Part shown: piece by piece, positions 53,901 to 60,184 of the stretch
How positions within the stretch are numbered: position 1 is the stretch's first letter
Layout: every line of letters begins with the position of its first letter
Source: Trematomus loennbergii
Taxonomy: Eukaryota; Chordata; Actinopteri; Perciformes; Nototheniidae
Direction of reading: 5' to 3'
Assembly (NCBI GenBank): GCA_012861695.1
Contig: JAAOOA010000145.1
Location: 1 to 64,000 of the forward strand
Length of the DNA stretch: 64,000 bases
Made by a program: the position numbers and the translations under genes
Notes under the pieces: model-generated
The model's database searches: none
What the model was told of the DNA's origin: nothing
The model's input: only the letters and a program-made list of their open reading frames with translations

Positions 53901-55812
53901 GCTTTTGCCAGTTATGTGCTAAAGTAGCCGTTAGCCCCGTTATGCTAAGTGTTGATTTAGACTCTTGGTGTTGGACTTCTGTTCCGTGTAGTTAAATGGT
54001 TAATATCGTCTCTTGACTGAGTTTCTTCCCGTTAAGTGGGTATGCATCATTAATAGGTTGTTAAGAAGCCTTGAGACGCTGTTTCTAGCAAGATGTCCCC
54101 TGCTATGGTCTGCCCCCGTCGGGAGTCTCACAATAATAAGAGCGCTGTTAGGAGAGATGACGAGTGGCATTCACAGTGGCCAATCAGAGTGGTAATCAAA
54201 CCGGATACGTCACACGGGATGAGGGTTCTCAACCAACCAGAATTGTTTAAACTAAGGAAGTAGCGTAATTCATATACCGATAGCAGCACCGTTTGTCCAG
54301 CGGCTTAACGGTATACAAATACCGTCCAATCAGGTACCGGTACTGACTTAGTACCGGTTCTCGATACCCATCCCTAGTGTTAGGTAACAAAAGATATTTT
54401 TACACTGGCTCTGGGTATGAAAATACTTACATCCTCCTCTTCATTGGCAGCAATGGAAGTGACATATCCAGCAAAGCGACTGTCGCTGCCTCCATAAATC
54501 TCCGGGTCAAAAAAGCCAGTGGAGTCGAGGCCCACTCCTTGGTCGCCTTCCTCCAGGAGATTGGCCTTCATCCCCTGGATCTCGAGGATCTGGGCCTCGA
54601 TGTCTACGTGGAAATAAATAAGAAAAGAGTGAGAAATTGACAAATTCCCAATCTACAGTACACATGTATCTTAGTTTTAGATCAATAAGATGTTCCTGGT
54701 GGCTTAAATAAGCATTTGAATGCAGGACTTTTACATATAAGAGTGTTGTATAAGTACTTAAGTAACATGCAGAGTTGGAAAAGTAAGATCTTGTACAAGT
54801 ACCTCAACTTTTTACTTAAGTACAGTTACTTTACATCACTGCTTTTAACGTAACTCAAATAACTTTAATGTACTTAAGTAAACATTTTAAATACTTTTGT
54901 TTTGTTTATGCCTATTTCTACTTCACAACATGTATTTGTTAGTTGTAGTTACTTTATACATTTCAATAAATAATAGCAACATAAAGGATTTATTGTTATA
55001 GATTAAGATAAAATTCAACAGCAAGCAGATGCGGTACATATCTTAATCAAATTAACCAACCGTACAATGATAGCGGCTATAAGACTGCACTGATACACTG
55101 TAGTTTGAGATATATATATATATATATATATATTTTTACTATTTTTTGTAAATAATTGTCTTTATTCGTTTTTAATGCCAACAAGTTTTAAATACTTACT
55201 TTTATTATAGCTATGTTTGACCTACTCTTACAACACATTTCTTTCGATTGTTTACGTTTGCACTATTCTACACAAAAGCAAATTCCTTGTATGTGCAAAC
55301 GTACTTTGCAATGTGCGAATAAACTTGATTCTGATTCTACTGGATGCAGGCCTTAGGAGTAGCGTGTTGTGTTGTTAAATGAAGCTAATGCTAACTGCGC
55401 TATTATTTGTATTTAACATTAAACAACAATATATATAGCAATTAGCTGGATGTACCGTTTGAGTAAAACATGTGTTAATTTACTGATGCAATTATGCCGG
55501 TAAGTCTGTGGAAAGTTGACTGAATATCTCAAATAAAGTGTTAAATCTTGCATGTTGTCGGTTGCTAAAAAGAAGCTAACATGCTAACTAGCAACCAGCG
55601 CCATTATCTAAACCGTCCGCGTTGCGTTGCAAACAGGCCTAGTTTCATCGCGTTTGAACACAATTAAGACACTAAAATGTGCTACAGACACAGCAACAGT
55701 CGTGAGATAACTTCTTACAACATAATATATTGAGAAGCAATGTTAAAAAGAAGCGTGTTATTGATTTTTTTGGAAGTAATTTACCTTCGTGGGTTTTGGC
55801 GATCTTCGCCAT
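26379..55812 (-). CDS. sf3b1: sf3b1, splicing factor 3b subunit 1 (complete, 24 coding exons)
   Basis: SF3B1 is the HEAT-repeat scaffold of the SF3b complex in the U2 snRNP. It clamps the branch-site duplex in the nucleus and is the target of pladienolide-type drugs. The spliced protein begins MAKIAKTHE, ends RYELDYAL, and is about 1320 residues once three missing bases are allowed for (human 1304). In order: N-terminal [17 protein letters not shown]2AF-ligand motifs (KRKRRW, NSRWDE, KNRWDE, KSRWDE) and TP-rich region, residues about 215-390; p14-binding [15 protein letters not shown], about 400; HEAT repeats from about 500 to the end. Disease hot-spot residues are wild type (equivalents of human R625, H662, K666, K700). 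All introns are GT-AG. Single-base gaps in exons 6, 17 and 20, all GGG read as GG, are probably sequence errors. Introns 8, 12, 15, 16, 19 and 20 carry H/ACA snoRNA candidates. Confidence 0.97.
26540..27270. other. sf3b1: sf3b1 intron 23, nothing recognised
   Basis: AT-rich intron with A runs; no RNA gene or clear repeat seen. Confidence 0.5.
27274..27490 (-). CDS. sf3b1: sf3b1 exon 23
   Basis: 217 nt. [40 protein letters not shown], then RMLQYCLQ: near the C-terminal HEAT repeats. Donor GTGAGG. Confidence 0.97.
27493..28030. other. sf3b1: sf3b1 intron 22, nothing recognised
   Basis: Unique-looking AT-rich intron. Confidence 0.5.
28033..28305 (-). CDS. sf3b1: sf3b1 exon 22
   Basis: 273 nt. 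[60 protein letters not shown] then LEDALMD. Identical or nearly so to vertebrate SF3B1. Confidence 0.97.
28308..29038. other. sf3b1: sf3b1 intron 21, nothing recognised
   Basis: AT-rich; no supported element. The segments near 28390 and 28690 look alike (GCATTATAGGGTTTCTGCAG vs CATCATAGGGTTCTGCAG), suggesting a weak internal duplication. Confidence 0.45.
29041..29172 (-). CDS. sf3b1: sf3b1 exon 21
   Basis: 132 nt. [40 protein letters not shown] then AKAIG. Donor GTGAGT. Confidence 0.97.
29206..29629. mobile_element. MITE family 1, copy without minisatellite
   Basis: Same body as the copies at 4.5 and 32.4 kb, but after AAAAAGAGAGAGAATCT it goes straight to ATAGGTCCCCTTTAA with no 37-bp unit at all. 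Probably the pre-expansion form or a deletion. Confidence 0.85.
29804..29945 (-). ncRNA. H/ACA snoRNA candidate, subfamily A, sf3b1 intron 20
   Basis: Read in the host sense. 5' hairpin with lower stem GCGAC/GTCGC and upper GCCTG/CAGGGC; hinge box AGATGA (29882-29877) matching ANANNA; 3' hairpin with lower stem CCAGC/GTTGG (one G-U), upper CAGAGAGG/CCTCTCTG and GAGAA/TTCTC; ACA at 29809-29807 followed by exactly three bases. Total 142 nt. The G-U pair becomes an A-C clash on the other strand, so the minus strand is the transcript. Expected to be released from the spliced intron and to guide pseudouridylation. Sequence identical to the copies in introns 8, 15 and 19. Family name not recognised. 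Confidence 0.8.
30098..30217 (-). CDS. sf3b1: sf3b1 exon 20 (one base missing)
   Basis: [34 protein letters not shown] then GRIAD after allowing for a missing G: GTGGGC is read as GTGGC near 30116. 120 nt against 121 expected; donor GTCAGT. Confidence 0.95.
30902..31496. mobile_element. MITE family 2, intron 19 copy
   Basis: Ends TTTAAAAGTCTTCTATTATG and GCATGATAGGTCCCCTTTAA, similar to family 1 ends. Body (ATGTCTATGAAGTGTTTTGC; CAGATCACCCATTCTAGCC) shared with 48.01-48.73 kb. Confidence 0.8.
31497..31935. repeat. duplicated snoRNA-bearing segment (partner 29633-30064)
   Basis: Direct repeat, more than 90% identical, running from GGTGACATTTTTGTAACAAA through the snoRNA to GGCATTTTGCATGATAGGTC. 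A third, truncated copy at 31926-32029 stops at GTCTGTAAA, exactly where the snoRNA-bearing insert starts in the other two. Confidence 0.85.
31672..31813 (-). ncRNA. H/ACA snoRNA candidate, subfamily A, sf3b1 intron 19
   Basis: 142 nt, identical to the intron 20 unit in both hairpins, the AGATGA hinge and the 3' ACA-TCT. Its flanks are also shared with intron 20, so this pair arose by duplication of a larger segment. Confidence 0.78.
32247..32358 (-). CDS. sf3b1: sf3b1 exon 19
   Basis: 112 nt. [20 protein letters not shown] then [17 protein letters not shown] plus a split glycine. Donor GTAAGT, acceptor CCCTGCAG. Confidence 0.97.
32404..33556. mobile_element. MITE family 1, intron 18 copy with the longest 37-bp array
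   Basis: Left TTTAAGGTCCCCTATTATA, right GCATAATAGGTGAGCTTTAA. Same body as 4.5 kb. The 37-bp unit is amplified about 19-fold (32826-33525). Nearly fills sf3b1 intron 18 and ends 32 bases from exon 18. Confidence 0.88.
32826..33525. repeat. 37-bp minisatellite inside MITE family 1 (intron 18)
   Basis: About 19 copies of the same unit as at 4.96-5.5 kb, with several 1-7 bp deletions within units. Confidence 0.95.
33588..33770 (-). CDS. sf3b1: sf3b1 exon 18
   Basis: 183 nt, 61 codons. [60 protein letters not shown] then E. The open frame continues into the minisatellite, but that part is intron (donor GTACGC). Confidence 0.97.
33772..34172. other. sf3b1: sf3b1 intron 17, nothing recognised
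   Basis: Unique-looking intron; the piece near 34040-34145 resembles the part of intron 19 just after exon 20 (AAACCCTGAAATCTG / GAGGGGTTCCTTAGCTT). Confidence 0.45.
34175..34395 (-). CDS. sf3b1: sf3b1 exon 17 (one base missing)
   Basis: [60 protein letters not shown] then [14 protein letters not shown]. 221 nt against 222: ATGGGC is read as ATGGC near 34263. The region is adjacent to the drug-pocket HEAT repeats. Confidence 0.95.
34610..37312. repeat. 27-bp minisatellite, 2.7 kb, sf3b1 intron 16
   Basis: About 100 copies of a unit TTGAAAATGTTCGTGTGTTC then ATGTGTG, with shortened 15- and 18-bp forms and a variant AAAATCTTCG. Variant and standard units occur in alternating blocks, showing higher-order duplication. 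The nine-codon period makes false cysteine/valine-rich frames on both strands. Confidence 0.96.
37615..37758 (-). ncRNA. H/ACA snoRNA candidate, subfamily B, sf3b1 intron 16
   Basis: 144 nt in host sense. 5' hairpin lower stem GCGAAC/GTTCGC, upper GCCTG/CAGGGC and ACC/GGT; hinge AGATTA (ANANNA); 3' hairpin lower stem CCAAC/GTTGG, upper CAGACG/CGTCTG and a GAGAG/TTCTC stem; ACA at 37620-37618, then ATC. It shares the internal-loop sequences (ATTCTCGCC, GGGCTAGT, CTGCACCCGTTGG) with subfamily A while the stems differ in compensated ways. Confidence 0.8.
37950..38075 (-). CDS. sf3b1: sf3b1 exon 16
   Basis: 126 nt. [20 protein letters not shown] then [20 protein letters not shown] and RQ. Donor GTTAGT. 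Confidence 0.97.
38161..38302 (-). ncRNA. H/ACA snoRNA candidate, subfamily A, sf3b1 intron 15 (likely source copy)
   Basis: 142 nt in a 269-nt intron, with 42 nt from the donor and 85 nt to the acceptor: the compact layout typical of snoRNA host introns. Same boxes as the other A units (AGATGA; ACA then TCT). The shared flanks in introns 19 and 20 stop just before this intron's donor, which suggests this is the parent copy. Confidence 0.82.
38345..38491 (-). CDS. sf3b1: sf3b1 exon 15
   Basis: 147 nt. [40 protein letters not shown] then EEMKKIVLK. Follows the K741-equivalent region. Confidence 0.97.
38600..39469. mobile_element. foldback element with about 170-bp inverted arms, intron 14
   Basis: Left arm 38600-38780 and right arm 39310-39469 are reverse complements (GTGACGCGTCCTAAAACC; ACCACAGACCTTATTTCCAG; AACAAAACGTGATCCGTCTC). 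The interior holds the right end of a family 2 MITE (GCATGATAGGTCCCCTTTAA, about 39175). No protein. Confidence 0.85.
39480..40030. other. sf3b1: sf3b1 intron 14, remainder
   Basis: AT-rich, no recognised feature. Its end (TTCGATTTTTCTTCTCACC) resembles 39525-39545 (TTTGTTATTTCTTCTCACC), a short duplicated donor-like stretch. Confidence 0.45.
40034..40179 (-). CDS. sf3b1: sf3b1 exon 14 (K700 hot-spot exon)
   Basis: 146 nt. [40 protein letters not shown] then GIRQHRGK. The lysine in QQKVRT is the equivalent of human K700, here wild type. Confidence 0.97.
40414..40684 (-). CDS. sf3b1: sf3b1 exon 13 (R625/H662/K666 hot-spot exon)
   Basis: 271 nt. [57 protein letters not shown]. Residues equivalent to human R625 (DEYVRN), H662 and K666 (ARHTGIK) are conserved. 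Confidence 0.97.
40800..41620. repeat. sf3b1 intron 12 dispersed repeats
   Basis: 40803-40940 is a LINE-tail-like block (TTTATCCCAAAGGAAATTGT). 41105-41240 starts AGGGATGGTACCGAGCCCCG, resembling one end of a hAT-like element whose partner end is not seen. 41375-41490 has imperfect copies of CACACACGCAGCTGCTACAT. Confidence 0.55.
41880..42023 (-). ncRNA. H/ACA snoRNA candidate, subfamily B, sf3b1 intron 12 (hinge altered)
   Basis: 144 nt, one base different from the intron 16 unit. The change turns the hinge AGATTA into AGATTG, which no longer fits ANANNA. ACA at 41885-41883, followed by AAA. The 5' end is about 50 nt from the exon 12 donor. It may be a weakened or dead copy. Confidence 0.68.
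42073..42159 (-). CDS. sf3b1: sf3b1 exon 12
   Basis: 87 nt, 29 codons. [20 protein letters not shown] then REIISNLAK. Donor GTAATG. Confidence 0.97.
42623..42802 (-). CDS. sf3b1: sf3b1 exon 11
   Basis: 180 nt, 60 codons. [40 protein letters not shown] then [20 protein letters not shown]. Confidence 0.97.
43285..44165 (+). mobile_element. LINE relics in sf3b1 intron 10
   Basis: 43310-43460 matches the ORF2 C-terminal relic at 24.06 kb (CAGATGCTGGTTCC, GTAAGAACAGA, TTTAAATATGCT) with frame breaks. 44080-44165 is a typical tail, TTGACAATAAAGAACCTTGA. Confidence 0.6.
44222..44323 (-). CDS. sf3b1: sf3b1 exon 10
   Basis: 102 nt, 34 codons. [20 protein letters not shown] then [14 protein letters not shown]. 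Donor GTTTGT, a little weaker than the others. Confidence 0.97.
44393..44426. repeat. (TA)n in the 115-bp intron 9
   Basis: 17 TA units within the shortest sf3b1 intron, 12 bases from the donor of exon 9. A second (TA)n lies at 44872-44912 in intron 8. Confidence 0.95.
44439..44636 (-). CDS. sf3b1: sf3b1 exon 9
   Basis: 198 nt, 66 codons. [40 protein letters not shown] then [17 protein letters not shown]: the end of the p14-contacting segment leading into the HEAT domain. Confidence 0.97.
44707..44848 (-). ncRNA. H/ACA snoRNA candidate, subfamily A, sf3b1 intron 8
   Basis: 142 nt, identical in its body to the A units of introns 15, 19 and 20, but with unrelated flanks beyond about 15 bases. 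ACA then TCG; hinge AGATGA. Its 3' end is 70 nt from the intron acceptor. Similarity ending close to the RNA ends is what a copied snoRNA (retroposed unit) would leave. Confidence 0.8.
45034..45440. repeat. dispersed repeat, shared with 46.97-47.1 kb
   Basis: CCTCCGTAAAGCTACGTGGT, TTTGCTTCCCCTGGCGCGAG and GCAGATCCGATAAGTAATAA recur at 46978-47090 in the same orientation, the latter with an internal deletion. 45386-45440 ends in TTTGGATAAAAGCGTCAGCT, the inverse of the fish repeat seen at 2.35 kb. Confidence 0.75.
45622..45743 (-). CDS. sf3b1: sf3b1 exon 8
   Basis: 122 nt. [40 protein letters not shown] then K. The [15 protein letters not shown] stretch is the known p14/SF3B6 contact. Confidence 0.97.
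45843..47261. mobile_element. piggyBac-like non-autonomous element, intron 7
   Basis: Begins CCTGTTAAGCCCTGAGCC and ends GCCCTGAGACAAAAACAGG, flanked on both sides by TTAA (45839-45842, 47262-47265), the piggyBac target duplication. The interior includes a block starting TAGGGCTGTACCCGAATATC (46130) that looks like another nested element, and the repeat shared with 45.03 kb. No transposase frame. Confidence 0.75.
47405..47882 (-). CDS. sf3b1: sf3b1 exon 7 (TP-rich, U2AF-ligand motifs)
   Basis: 478 nt. Contains [73 protein letters not shown] and [16 protein letters not shown]. The tryptophan-centred motifs bind UHM proteins (U2AF2-type, SPF45, PUF60) and the TP sites are CDK targets in the family. 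The GC-rich antisense frames here are shadows. Confidence 0.97.
48011..48731. mobile_element. MITE family 2, intron 6 copy
   Basis: Ends TTAAAGGTCACCATCATGC and GCATGATAGGTCCCCTTTAA. Body shared with 30.9-31.5 kb (ATGTCTATGAAGTGTTTTGC), here longer (720 bp). Confidence 0.8.
49044..49231 (-). CDS. sf3b1: sf3b1 exon 6 (one base missing)
   Basis: [35 protein letters not shown], then after a missing G (TGGGAC read as TGGAC near 49125) [15 protein letters not shown] and [11 protein letters not shown]. 188 nt against 189. Includes the first U2AF-ligand motif KRKRRW. Confidence 0.95.
49264..49547. mobile_element. MITE family 1, intron 5 copy with a single 37-bp unit
   Basis: Short internally deleted copy (CATTATACTGTTTTTCATCA to GTATAATAGGTGACC) flanked by TTTAACG on both sides. 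Only one 37-bp-type unit (49485-49520) is present. Confidence 0.8.
49582..49661 (-). CDS. sf3b1: sf3b1 exon 5
   Basis: 80 nt. [20 protein letters not shown] then QNLSKEE. Donor GTGAGC. The frame runs on into the intron, but exon 6 (REIRQQ) follows by homology. Confidence 0.96.
49664..50390. other. sf3b1: sf3b1 intron 4, first part
   Basis: Unique-looking DNA, no recognised feature. The same holds for the intron 4 remainder at 50690-52165. Confidence 0.45.
50396..50677. mobile_element. hAT-type MITE, intron 4
   Basis: TIRs TAGCGCTGTGCGATTATGGC and ATTAATTGCACAGCCCTA. Perfect 8-bp target duplication ACTAGAGT at 50388-50395 and 50678-50685, the hAT signature. Internal sequence is AT-rich and imperfectly palindromic. 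Confidence 0.92.
52169..52283 (-). CDS. sf3b1: sf3b1 exon 4
   Basis: 115 nt. [38 protein letters not shown] plus a split glycine. Confidence 0.97.
52405..52688. mobile_element. hAT-type MITE, intron 3
   Basis: Second member of the intron 4 family: TAGGGCTGTGCGATTATGGC to AATTGCACAGCCCTA, with 8-bp duplication CCATGACC at 52397-52404 and 52689-52696. Confidence 0.93.
53252..53353 (-). CDS. sf3b1: sf3b1 exon 3
   Basis: 102 nt, 34 codons. [20 protein letters not shown] then [14 protein letters not shown]. Donor GTATGT. Confidence 0.97.
53544..54376. mobile_element. hAT-type element, 833 bp, intron 2
   Basis: TIRs TAGGGATGGGTATCG and CGATACCCATCCCTA, with 8-bp duplication GTGTTAGG at 53536-53543 and 54377-54384. 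No transposase. The interior includes GAGTTTCTTCCCGTTAAGTG, also present inside the piggyBac-like element (about 47190), so the two share internal DNA. Confidence 0.93.
54431..54603 (-). CDS. sf3b1: sf3b1 exon 2
   Basis: 173 nt. [40 protein letters not shown] then [18 protein letters not shown]. Slightly longer than the mammalian counterpart. Donor GTAAGT. Confidence 0.97.
54605..55780. other. sf3b1: sf3b1 intron 1
   Basis: AT-rich. Includes 'ACTTTTTACTTAAGTACAGT' repeat-type sequence (54780-54900), a (TA)n run at 55110-55133 and a LINE-tail-like TGTGCGAATAAACTTGATTC at 55312. No RNA gene seen. Confidence 0.5.
55785..55812 (-). CDS. sf3b1: sf3b1 exon 1 (start codon)
   Basis: ATG at 55812-55810 gives MAKIAKTHE and one base of the next codon, then donor GTAAAT. 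Identical to the vertebrate SF3B1 N-terminus; the start is therefore certain. Confidence 0.96.
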
Positions 55813-55900
55813 TTGGTGGTGGATGGAGTCTGACACCGGAAGTGTGCTCTTCAAGAGTTCCGGCTCCTTCTAGCTGATCTCAGATCCGTTTAGGAATGTT
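55813..55900 (-). promoter_or_regulatory. sf3b1: sf3b1 5' UTR / core promoter region with ETS-like site
   Basis: A short GC-richer stretch just upstream of the start codon. ACCGGAAGTG at 55835-55844 (CACTTCCGGT in host sense) is a consensus ETS/GABP site, usual for TATA-less housekeeping promoters. The start codon sits in AAATGGCGAAG, resembling a YY1 element. Transcription start not visible. Confidence 0.45.
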
Positions 55901-55904
55901 TTTA

Positions 55905-56295
55905 TTTATTTTATATTTAAAGCTTATGAAATATAATAAATCAGCGGATGAATTAAACATATCTCAAATAAAGTATTGGTACCAAACTGTGTGAATAATA
56001 ATACATACTTACAACGTCAGTACATTTCCCCTCTGTGGGACTAATAAAGGTATTCTGATGTGTTTTCTTTAAAATGCCTCACAGGTTACATCTTTATATA
56101 TTTGTATAGTATACAGTCTATGCTTACAGCCAACTAATCATATTTTGCAGAAATTAAGTAAAACATTAAGTTGTAACATTTGCTGAGAGCTGAGAGAATT
56201 GCTGGTACATGTTGTATTTTGGTCTTTTGCATACATAGCTACTAACTTAAAACGTGTGGAGTAAATAGAACTAGAAAATGCATTTCCTGCAGAAA
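55905..56295. other. intergenic, nothing recognised
   Basis: AT-rich DNA with a LINE-tail-like ACTAATAAAGGTATTCTGA at 56040. Confidence 0.45.
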
Positions 56296-56570
56296 ATGCG
56301 TGCGAATGCTGTAAACTGTGAACATTTGTGGCTGAATTTAGCTGAAAATGCAGAAAAAGCTGAATGTTATTAGCTGAATGGTAGCTGCTTTTAGCTACAA
56401 AAATGGAGAAAAAGCTTAATATTTAAAAGAAAAGGTTTAAAAAAACATGTATCGCCTTGATGTAATGAAATAGCTGAATAATGTAATAGTTGAATGGTTT
56501 CTGCAGCTGAAAATAGGCTGAAGGAGTTAAATATCAGATGTAAGTAGTAGTGAATGAATTTGCATTGATC

Positions 56571-57118
56571 TTGATCGCCCTCTCTCTCTTCTCTTGATCG
56601 CCCTCTTTCTCTTCTCTTGCTCGCCCTCTCTCTCTCCTCTTGATCGCCCTCTTCTCTCTTCTCTTGATCGCCCTCTCTCTCTCCTCTTGATCGCCCTCTC
56701 TCTCTCTTCTCTTGATCGCCCTCTCTCTCCTCTTGATCGCCCTCTCTCTCTCCTCTTGATCGCCCTCTCTCTCTCCTCTTGATCGCCCCTCTCTCTCCTC
56801 TTGATCGCCCTCTCTCTCTCTCTTGATCGCCCTCTCTCTCTCCTCTTGATCGCCCTCTCTCTCCTCTTGATCGCCCTCTCTCTCTCTCTTGATCGCCCTC
56901 TCTCTCTCCTCTTGATCGCCCTCTCTCTCTCTCTCTTGATCGCCCTCTCTCTCTCCTCTTGATCGCCCTCTCTCTCTCCTCTTGATCGCCCTCTCTCTCT
57001 CTTCTCTTGATCGCCCTCTCTCTCTCCTCTTGATCGCCCTCTCTCTTCTCTTGATCACCCTATCACTCTTCTATCACCCTCTCTCACTTCTCTTGATCGC
57101 CCTCTCTTCTCTTGATGT
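56571..57118. repeat. TTGATCGCC-CT-rich minisatellite
   Basis: About 23 units of roughly 20-27 bp (TCTTGATCGCCCTCTCTCTC with variable CT length). False arginine/glutamate-rich frames result. Confidence 0.95.
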
Positions 57119-57119
57119 G

Positions 57120-57192
57120 TCTGTGAGAGAGAGGAGTGTGTGTGTGTGTGTGTGTGAGAGTGAGTGAGAGAGAGAGTGGAGTGAGAGAGTGA

Positions 57193-57223
<31 letters not shown>

Positions 57224-57259
57224 TGTGTGTCTGTCTGTGAGAGAGAGTGTGTGTCTGTC

Positions 57260-57290
<31 letters not shown>

Positions 57291-57291
57291 T
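57120..57291. repeat. (GA)n/(GT)n compound microsatellite
   Basis: Mixed GAGA and GTGT runs with two GTGTGTCTGTCTGTGAGAGA blocks. Confidence 0.93.
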
Positions 57292-58561
57292 GTTACAGCT
57301 CAAATGCATTGCAATGACTTCCATGTTAAAAAAAAGACTTTAAAAAGCTGAATGTTTTAAAAAGTATAACATATTTTGAAAAAGTTGAAAGTGTCCCATC
57401 ATGTGCTGAAAAGGCTGAATAGTTTGATATTTGAATGGTTCCTGCAGCTGAAATTAGGCTCAAGGAGTTAAATAAAGATATTAAATGTAAGTAGTAGTGA
57501 ATGAATGTTTACAAACACCTGTGTGTGTAAACCCAGAGATCAAAGGTTTCCATGGTGTCTGTTCTGATTAGATGATGTCACTCAGGTGTGTGCGTGGCTC
57601 CAATCAACACCATGACAACCAACTGCCCATTAGAATGCATTGAGGAGTATATCTGACAATTTTGCCAACTGTTCAAAAACTATGGCTCCTATAAAAAAAA
57701 TACCAGACCGTGAGCATCAGGGAACCCCAATGAACTGATATTTTTTTTTTTGGTTTTGTGTGTAAAATGTGGAGATGGGAGCAGTTTGTCTAAAGTGTAC
57801 TTCTCTCTGTTCTGAAGAAAGTTCCGGAAAGATTTAACATGGGAATCAATTGGGAGCTAGCTGGACTTTTTGTCTCTTCATGCCCTCAAGAGGCATTTTG
57901 TTTAATATTTCTTCTTAATTTTTTTCATTTTCCAACCTAGGAGAGGTTTTCCTACGTTTTTCATGACAAAATATGTCTGAGGAGTGTAGGGTTTGGGAAT
58001 TATGGCAAGTTTAAAACATTTTTGGGGGAGAATTTGAAGCACCCCTCCACTCTGTTTTGAGATCAAAGCACTCTAGACTTAACGAGCTGCTCCATCCACA
58101 CTAATGTTAAAATCTGAAGAAAGCCTCTTTACCAAGCTCCAAACAAAGTTAATTATCTCAAAAAGTGTAAAAGATATGAAGAATCTGAATAACAAGTTTT
58201 ATAGCTGAAGGTATTGTGATCATTTGAAAGTTGGAATGAAGTGTCTAGCTGAAATTATGTGGAAGGAGAAGCATTTGGCGCAAAGTGTAGGAAAAGAGGA
58301 TTTGAAGGCATCTCCCATTGACTTCAATGTTAAAAAAAAGAGTTTAAAAAGCTGAATATTTCAAAAAGTATAAAATATTTTTAAAAAGTTGAAGGTTTCC
58401 CATCGATTCCTGAACAGGCTGAATAGTTTGATATTTGAATGGTTTCTGTAGCTGAAATAAGCTGAAGTTATGGAGTGCAAAGTATTGGCTGAAATAATAA
58501 TAATAAGGGGAAGAATAAAGATTCGAAGAACTATAGTGGAATGCTGTAAACAGCATTCGCA

Positions 58562-59095
58562 CTAATAAGATAAGATAAGAAGTACTTTATTGATCCCAAT
58601 TTGAGAAATGTTTGTGTTGCAGCCGCATACAAAGACATGGCATTGTACAATAACAATTAAAAGACAAATTAACAATAACAAGATATAAAGCAAGGTATTA
58701 TATATACATAAGTATGTGACGGAATATATCTCACTTTACATTACAACATTATTTAAAACTTGTTTTGATTAACTTAATATGACATTCATCTCTATTTGCA
58801 TTTCTATTTGATTAGTTACTTTACAAATCCTCAAAAAAGTTTGGCGTCATTTTATTCCTATCATTTACACCTTGTTTTTAGGGTTTTTCTCTACGTCACA
58901 CCAAGAGCCCAAATAAAGGGAAAAGAAAACATAGGAAGAAAATAAAAATGTAAATACAATGATCCACTGTGCAACTGTATTTATTTCCCATAAAATTGCA
59001 CGCTAATGCAATACTGAAATGTGTGGCTAAAGACTTAATATGGTATGATACCAAAATGACCGTATTCTTATTATACATCCATGAGACTGCGTGAT
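58562..59095. repeat. LINE-tail-like and AT-rich intergenic DNA
   Basis: Starts AGATAAGAAGTACTTTATTG, a frequent fish retroelement tail; the rest is unassigned. Confidence 0.5.
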
Positions 59096-59098
59096 ACA

Positions 59099-59505
59099 CC
59101 GAGAGAAGAAGAACAGACTGCGTGATATAAACAAACAACAAATAGCGTGTGCGTTCCATTTTCACTCTACAACGAGAAGCTCATGGGGCTTTCCTGAACC
59201 TGTGTCGAGAGCTGGAGTTAAATGAAATCTCAGATTTGCCTTCTTAATAGTTTGTTTGGGTCCCTCACTTCCGTTTCGCTTCTCATGCACTGATTCGCTA
59301 AGCTGAACAGCCAATCAGAGTGATTTCTTTGGCCGACGGCCCCCCGATTCAACATGTCGAATCTGCGGCGGAAGGTGTCGGCACGGCTGAAAAGACACGA
59401 CGGTGCAGTACACACCAATCTGAGTAGGGCGACACGACGCTCATCGACGGCCCGACATCTATCGACATCTATCGACGCCGATAATCGGCTCGGTGTGTAA
59501 GAGGC
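59099..59505. mobile_element. Harbinger-like element, truncated copy
   Basis: About 320 bp nearly identical to 59759-60078 (GAGAGAAGAAGAACAGACTG; TTCCATTTTCACTCTACA; GGTCCCTCACTTCCGTTTCG), ending in a diverged right TIR, GGCTCGGTGTGTAAGAGGC. The left end is missing. Confidence 0.75.
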
Positions 59506-59508
59506 TTA

Positions 59509-60177
59509 AAGGCCCTGACACACCAATCTGACAACAAAGAACTGACACAGACCGACCCCGACTGTTGTGTCGCCTCGCGTCTCTGCGTCTTGGCCATGTG
59601 TCGCACTGGAACACACCGCAAAGACTTCAGCCGACGGCCAAGAAGCACGTACGAACTGCACATGCGTGAGTGGCAATAACTCTCCTTACCAGCAGGCGGC
59701 GGTAGTGTGTATTCGTCATTCAAAAGAGGCAACAACCGGAAGACAGACTGCGTGATAACCGAGAGAAGAAGAACAGACTGCGTGATATAAACAAACAACA
59801 AATGGCGTGTGCGTTCCATTTTCACTCTACAGCGAGAAGCTCATGGGGCTTTCCCGAACCTGTGTCGAGAGCTGGAGTTAAATGAAATCTCAGATTTGCC
59901 TTCTTAATAGTTTGTTTGGGTCCCTCACTTCCGTTTCGCTTCTCATGCACTGATTCGCTAGCTGAACAGCCAATCAGAATGATTTATTTGGCCGACTGCC
60001 TTTGGCCGACAGCCTACCGATTCAACATGTTGAATCGGCGGGTTTTCGGCCGAAAAGGCGTCGGGTCGGCTGAAGAGACCGACGGTGCGGGACACACCAA
60101 TCCGATTAGGGCGTGTCGACGCTCATCGTCGGCCTGACGTCCACCAACGCCGATAATCGGGTTGGTGTGTCAGGGCC
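59509..60177. mobile_element. Harbinger-like element, copy with both ends
   Basis: TIRs GGCCCTGACACACCAATCTG and GGGTTGGTGTGTCAGGGCC, bordered by TTA on each side (59506-59508, 60178-60180), as expected for a three-base TTA/TAA duplication. Directly abuts the truncated copy. No intact transposase frame. Confidence 0.75.
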
Positions 60178-60184
60178 TTAGCAG

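Larger units (their letters stand above)
56300..58561. mobile_element. non-autonomous TIR element with internal (TTGATCGCCCTCTCTCTCTC)n
   Basis: Ends GTGCGAATGCTGTAAACTGT and ACAGCATTCGCAC, inverted partners. The body repeats motifs such as TTTAAAAAGCTGAAT, AAAAAGTATAA and TTGAATGGTTTCTGCAGCTG two or three times (56480, 57330-57460, 58350-58460). A minisatellite occupies 56571-57118 and a (GA)n tract 57120-57291. No protein. Confidence 0.75.

Noticed and set aside
26379..55812. sf3b1 as a pseudogene because of three frameshifts
   Set aside because: All splice sites, phases and residues are otherwise conserved over 24 exons with introns. The breaks are identical G-run losses typical of consensus errors.
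56534..57058. Arg/Glu-rich 174-codon protein
   Set aside because: Reading of the TTGATCGCC/CT minisatellite.
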